From: Arthrobacter sp. cf158
GTDB lineage: Bacteria > Actinomycetota > Actinomycetes > Actinomycetales > Micrococcaceae
Length of the DNA: 64,000 bases
Direction: 5' to 3'
NCBI RefSeq assembly: GCF_900106835.1
Contig: NZ_FNNR01000003.1
Coordinates: forward strand, 258,381-322,380
This document shows, piece after piece, positions 63,930 through 64,000 of this stretch; positions within the stretch are counted from its first letter, which is position 1; the number at the start of each line of letters is the position of its first letter. The notes below the pieces were generated by a model. It was not told the origin of the DNA. It saw only the letters and a list, made by a program, of their open reading frames with translations, and did not search any database. Position numbers and translations under genes: made by a program.

Positions 63930-64000
63930 CTATTCGGCTGCCTTGTTGAAGTAATCGGCGCCGCCCACGTATTCGGTGTGGCCGGTTTCGACATCGGCGG
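63930..64000 (-). CDS. ABC transporter substrate-binding protein, C-terminal end only
   Basis: Only the last 23 codons lie in the window. They encode ADVETGHTEYVGGADYFNKA then AE and TAG (63930-63932). The position just upstream of an RbsA-type ATPase, separated by a hairpin, suggests a periplasmic-type sugar-binding lipoprotein, but the visible residues alone do not identify it. Confidence 0.55.
   Translation of the reverse strand, partial: ADVETGHTEYVGGADYFNKAAE

Overview
The window is high-GC Gram-positive (actinobacterial) chromosome and most resembles Arthrobacter/Paenarthrobacter-type Micrococcaceae. This rests on a full Pup-proteasome locus, the mycothiol gene mshC, the actinobacterial-type glycogen genes glgA/glgC, many GTG starts, and several genes with no obvious Shine-Dalgarno site. 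It carries no phage, insertion sequence, CRISPR array or rRNA. The one RNA gene is a tRNA-Leu(GAG). The content is ordinary core chromosome with one accessory-looking block, a polysaccharide locus at about 13.7-33.2 kb.

Layout. (1) 1-7.5 kb, minus strand: pup-conjugation and proteasome genes, transcribed trmI, mpa/ARC, dop, pup, prcB, prcA, pafA (pafA runs off the left edge). The Pup C-terminus is GGQ, so Dop must deamidate it before PafA can ligate it, and both enzymes are present. (2) 7.6-13.7 kb: an intramembrane M50 protease with CBS domains, a HAD phosphatase, a PAC2-family protein, mshC, uppP and an aldo/keto reductase. (3) 13.7-33.2 kb: dTDP-rhamnose synthesis (rmlA diverging from rmlB and an rmlC-rmlD fusion), a 923-residue protein with three glycosyltransferase domains, and a Wzx/Wzy-type export operon on the minus strand. 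That operon runs from a Gfo/Idh dehydrogenase through epimerase, aminotransferase, acetyltransferase, GT2, flippase, WsaF-like GT4, polymerase and Wzz-like protein to a secreted TIM-barrel-like protein. Most junctions are 4-base ATGA or GTGA overlaps. A WbaP-like initiating sugar transferase lies just upstream.

(4) 33.4-38 kb: small conserved actinobacterial proteins, an acyl-CoA dehydrogenase-like protein, an M20 peptidase, tRNA-Leu and an alpha/beta hydrolase that looks broken. (5) 37.9-44.5 kb: a lipid cluster (MaoC-type hydratase, high-molecular-weight FabG, FadA2-like thiolase, TetR regulator, FadE5-like dehydrogenase) resembling the mycobacterial Rv0241c-Rv0244c neighbourhood, with a strong palindrome between the thiolase and tetR. 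(6) 44.6-48.9 kb: divergent glgA/glgC and an atypical zinc-ribbon SDR. (7) 48.9-52.3 kb: a transglutaminase / alpha-E / circularly permuted ATP-grasp trio. (8) 52.4-61.1 kb: YeiH-type exporter, pepN, lipoate ligase, rpmE2, SpoU methyltransferase, TSUP permease, ABC ATPase and serB. (9) 61.4-64 kb: a roadblock-like protein, an 18-bp tandem repeat, and a sugar ABC ATPase with its binding protein (right edge).

The observations I would follow first are an RmlC domain with its conserved Tyr replaced by Trp inside an RmlCD fusion, the triple glycosyltransferase fusion, an SDR lacking the catalytic Tyr but carrying a zinc ribbon, a sugar ABC ATPase with its motifs split between halves, the ATP-grasp/alpha-E/transglutaminase trio, and the palindromic tetR operator. 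I saw nothing that clearly amounts to a wholly new system.
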